DNA of 64,000 nt, from assembly GCF_040686855.1 (NCBI RefSeq), contig NZ_JBFBOG010000001.1, positions 868,001 through 932,000 of the forward strand, read 5' to 3'. This DNA is from Leifsonia sp040686855. GTDB taxonomy: Bacteria; Actinomycetota; Actinomycetes; Actinomycetales; Microbacteriaceae. The position numbers and the translations under genes were made by a program. The notes under the pieces were generated by a model. That model was not told where the DNA came from, did no database searches, and was given only the letters and a program-made list of their open reading frames with translations. Shown here piece by piece: positions 63,785 through 64,000 of the stretch; the first letter of the stretch is position 1; each line of letters opens with the position of its first letter.

Positions 63785-63979
63785 GTGTACCCGATTCCGC
63801 CGCGCCGAGTGCTTCCCGCACTCAACCCCATCCGACCGGGGGGCACTCGGCGCGCGCGGATCCACGACGGGCGCCCCACGAACGAAGCCGGCGGCGGTGA
63901 AGCCGTTCGAGACCACGGTTTCCCCCCAGCCGTCGCCGGCTTCCTGGTCGACTCCGTCGGGACGGGGGCAGCGGCATGA
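63785..63979 (+). CDS. Possible small protein at the window end
   Basis: 64 codons from a GTG. The product is Pro/Arg/Gly-rich with no domain recognised, and its third-position GC bias is only moderate. Its stop overlaps the ATG at 63976 as ATGA, the coupling pattern seen elsewhere in this genome, which is the main support. No strong ribosome site lies before the GTG. Confidence 0.35.
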   Translation: MYPIPPRRVLPALNPIRPGGTRRARIHDGRPTNEAGGGEAVRDHGFPPAVAGFLVDSVGTGAAA

Positions 63980-64000
63980 CCGTCGTCCGCCCCCGCCTCG
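63976..64000 (+). CDS. Start of a gene running out of the window
   Basis: ATG followed by an open frame (MTVVRPRL) to the window edge. It begins inside the ATGA overlap with the small open frame upstream, a common operon pattern. Eight codons are too few to identify a product. Confidence 0.3.

Overview
The window is high-GC DNA (about 70 percent) with dense, often 4-base-overlapping genes, many GTG starts and Microbacteriaceae-type gene families. The tilS-hpt-ftsH order, the paired coiled-coil wall hydrolases, the CW_binding_2 surface protein and the Cys-Ser-Pro-Thr-Arg sulfatases fit a soil or plant-associated actinobacterium, most like Leifsonia or a relative (inference from gene content; no marker gene was compared).

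Layout. 1-9.2 kb is housekeeping: ftsH, a hydrolase/TetR pair wedged between ftsH and hpt, tilS, ppa, two paralogous cell-wall hydrolases (NlpC/P60 and M23), and tRNA-Glu, tRNA-Asp and tRNA-Phe. 9.2-25 kb is accessory: a sulfatase-HAD-sulfatase run, a secreted GH3 glycosidase, an SDR, a repeat-rich small protein followed by a PqqD/M50-type membrane metalloprotease, and a third sulfatase with a TRIC-like channel. 25-37.3 kb holds mixed metabolism and regulation: Mug glycosylase, PhzF, a DUF4242 protein, an AAA-LuxR regulator coupled to an MFS pump, a MarR gene divergent from a membrane protein across a double operator, a secreted propeller/cell-wall-binding protein, and AHSA1 and DUF1345-like genes.

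37.3-39 kb has a secreted protein and a four-helix membrane protein with overlapping stop and start codons, in DNA of lower GC than its neighbours. 39-50.4 kb is a sulfur/amino-acid gene set: GNAT, polar amino acid ABC importer, DUF1684, and two flavin monooxygenases on the minus strand; an FAD/NAD(P)-binding protein and an acetylhomoserine-sulfhydrylase-like enzyme on the plus strand; then a MalY/PatB-type C-S lyase. It resembles the Bacillus S-alkylcysteine salvage operons. 51-57.4 kb is a carbohydrate operon (ROK repressor, BadF-type kinase, binding protein, two permeases, SIS protein) with a shared 16-base motif before the repressor and the kinase. 57.5-64 kb carries an ABC-2 exporter, two small proteins, an aldo-keto reductase, a GT-C glycosyltransferase, an SRAP-domain DNA-crosslink protein and the start of a further gene.

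The best candidates for something undescribed are the repeat-protein/PqqD-M50 pair (18.2-21.2 kb) and the secreted/membrane protein pair (37.4-38.7 kb). No CRISPR array, transposase, phage gene or rRNA was found.
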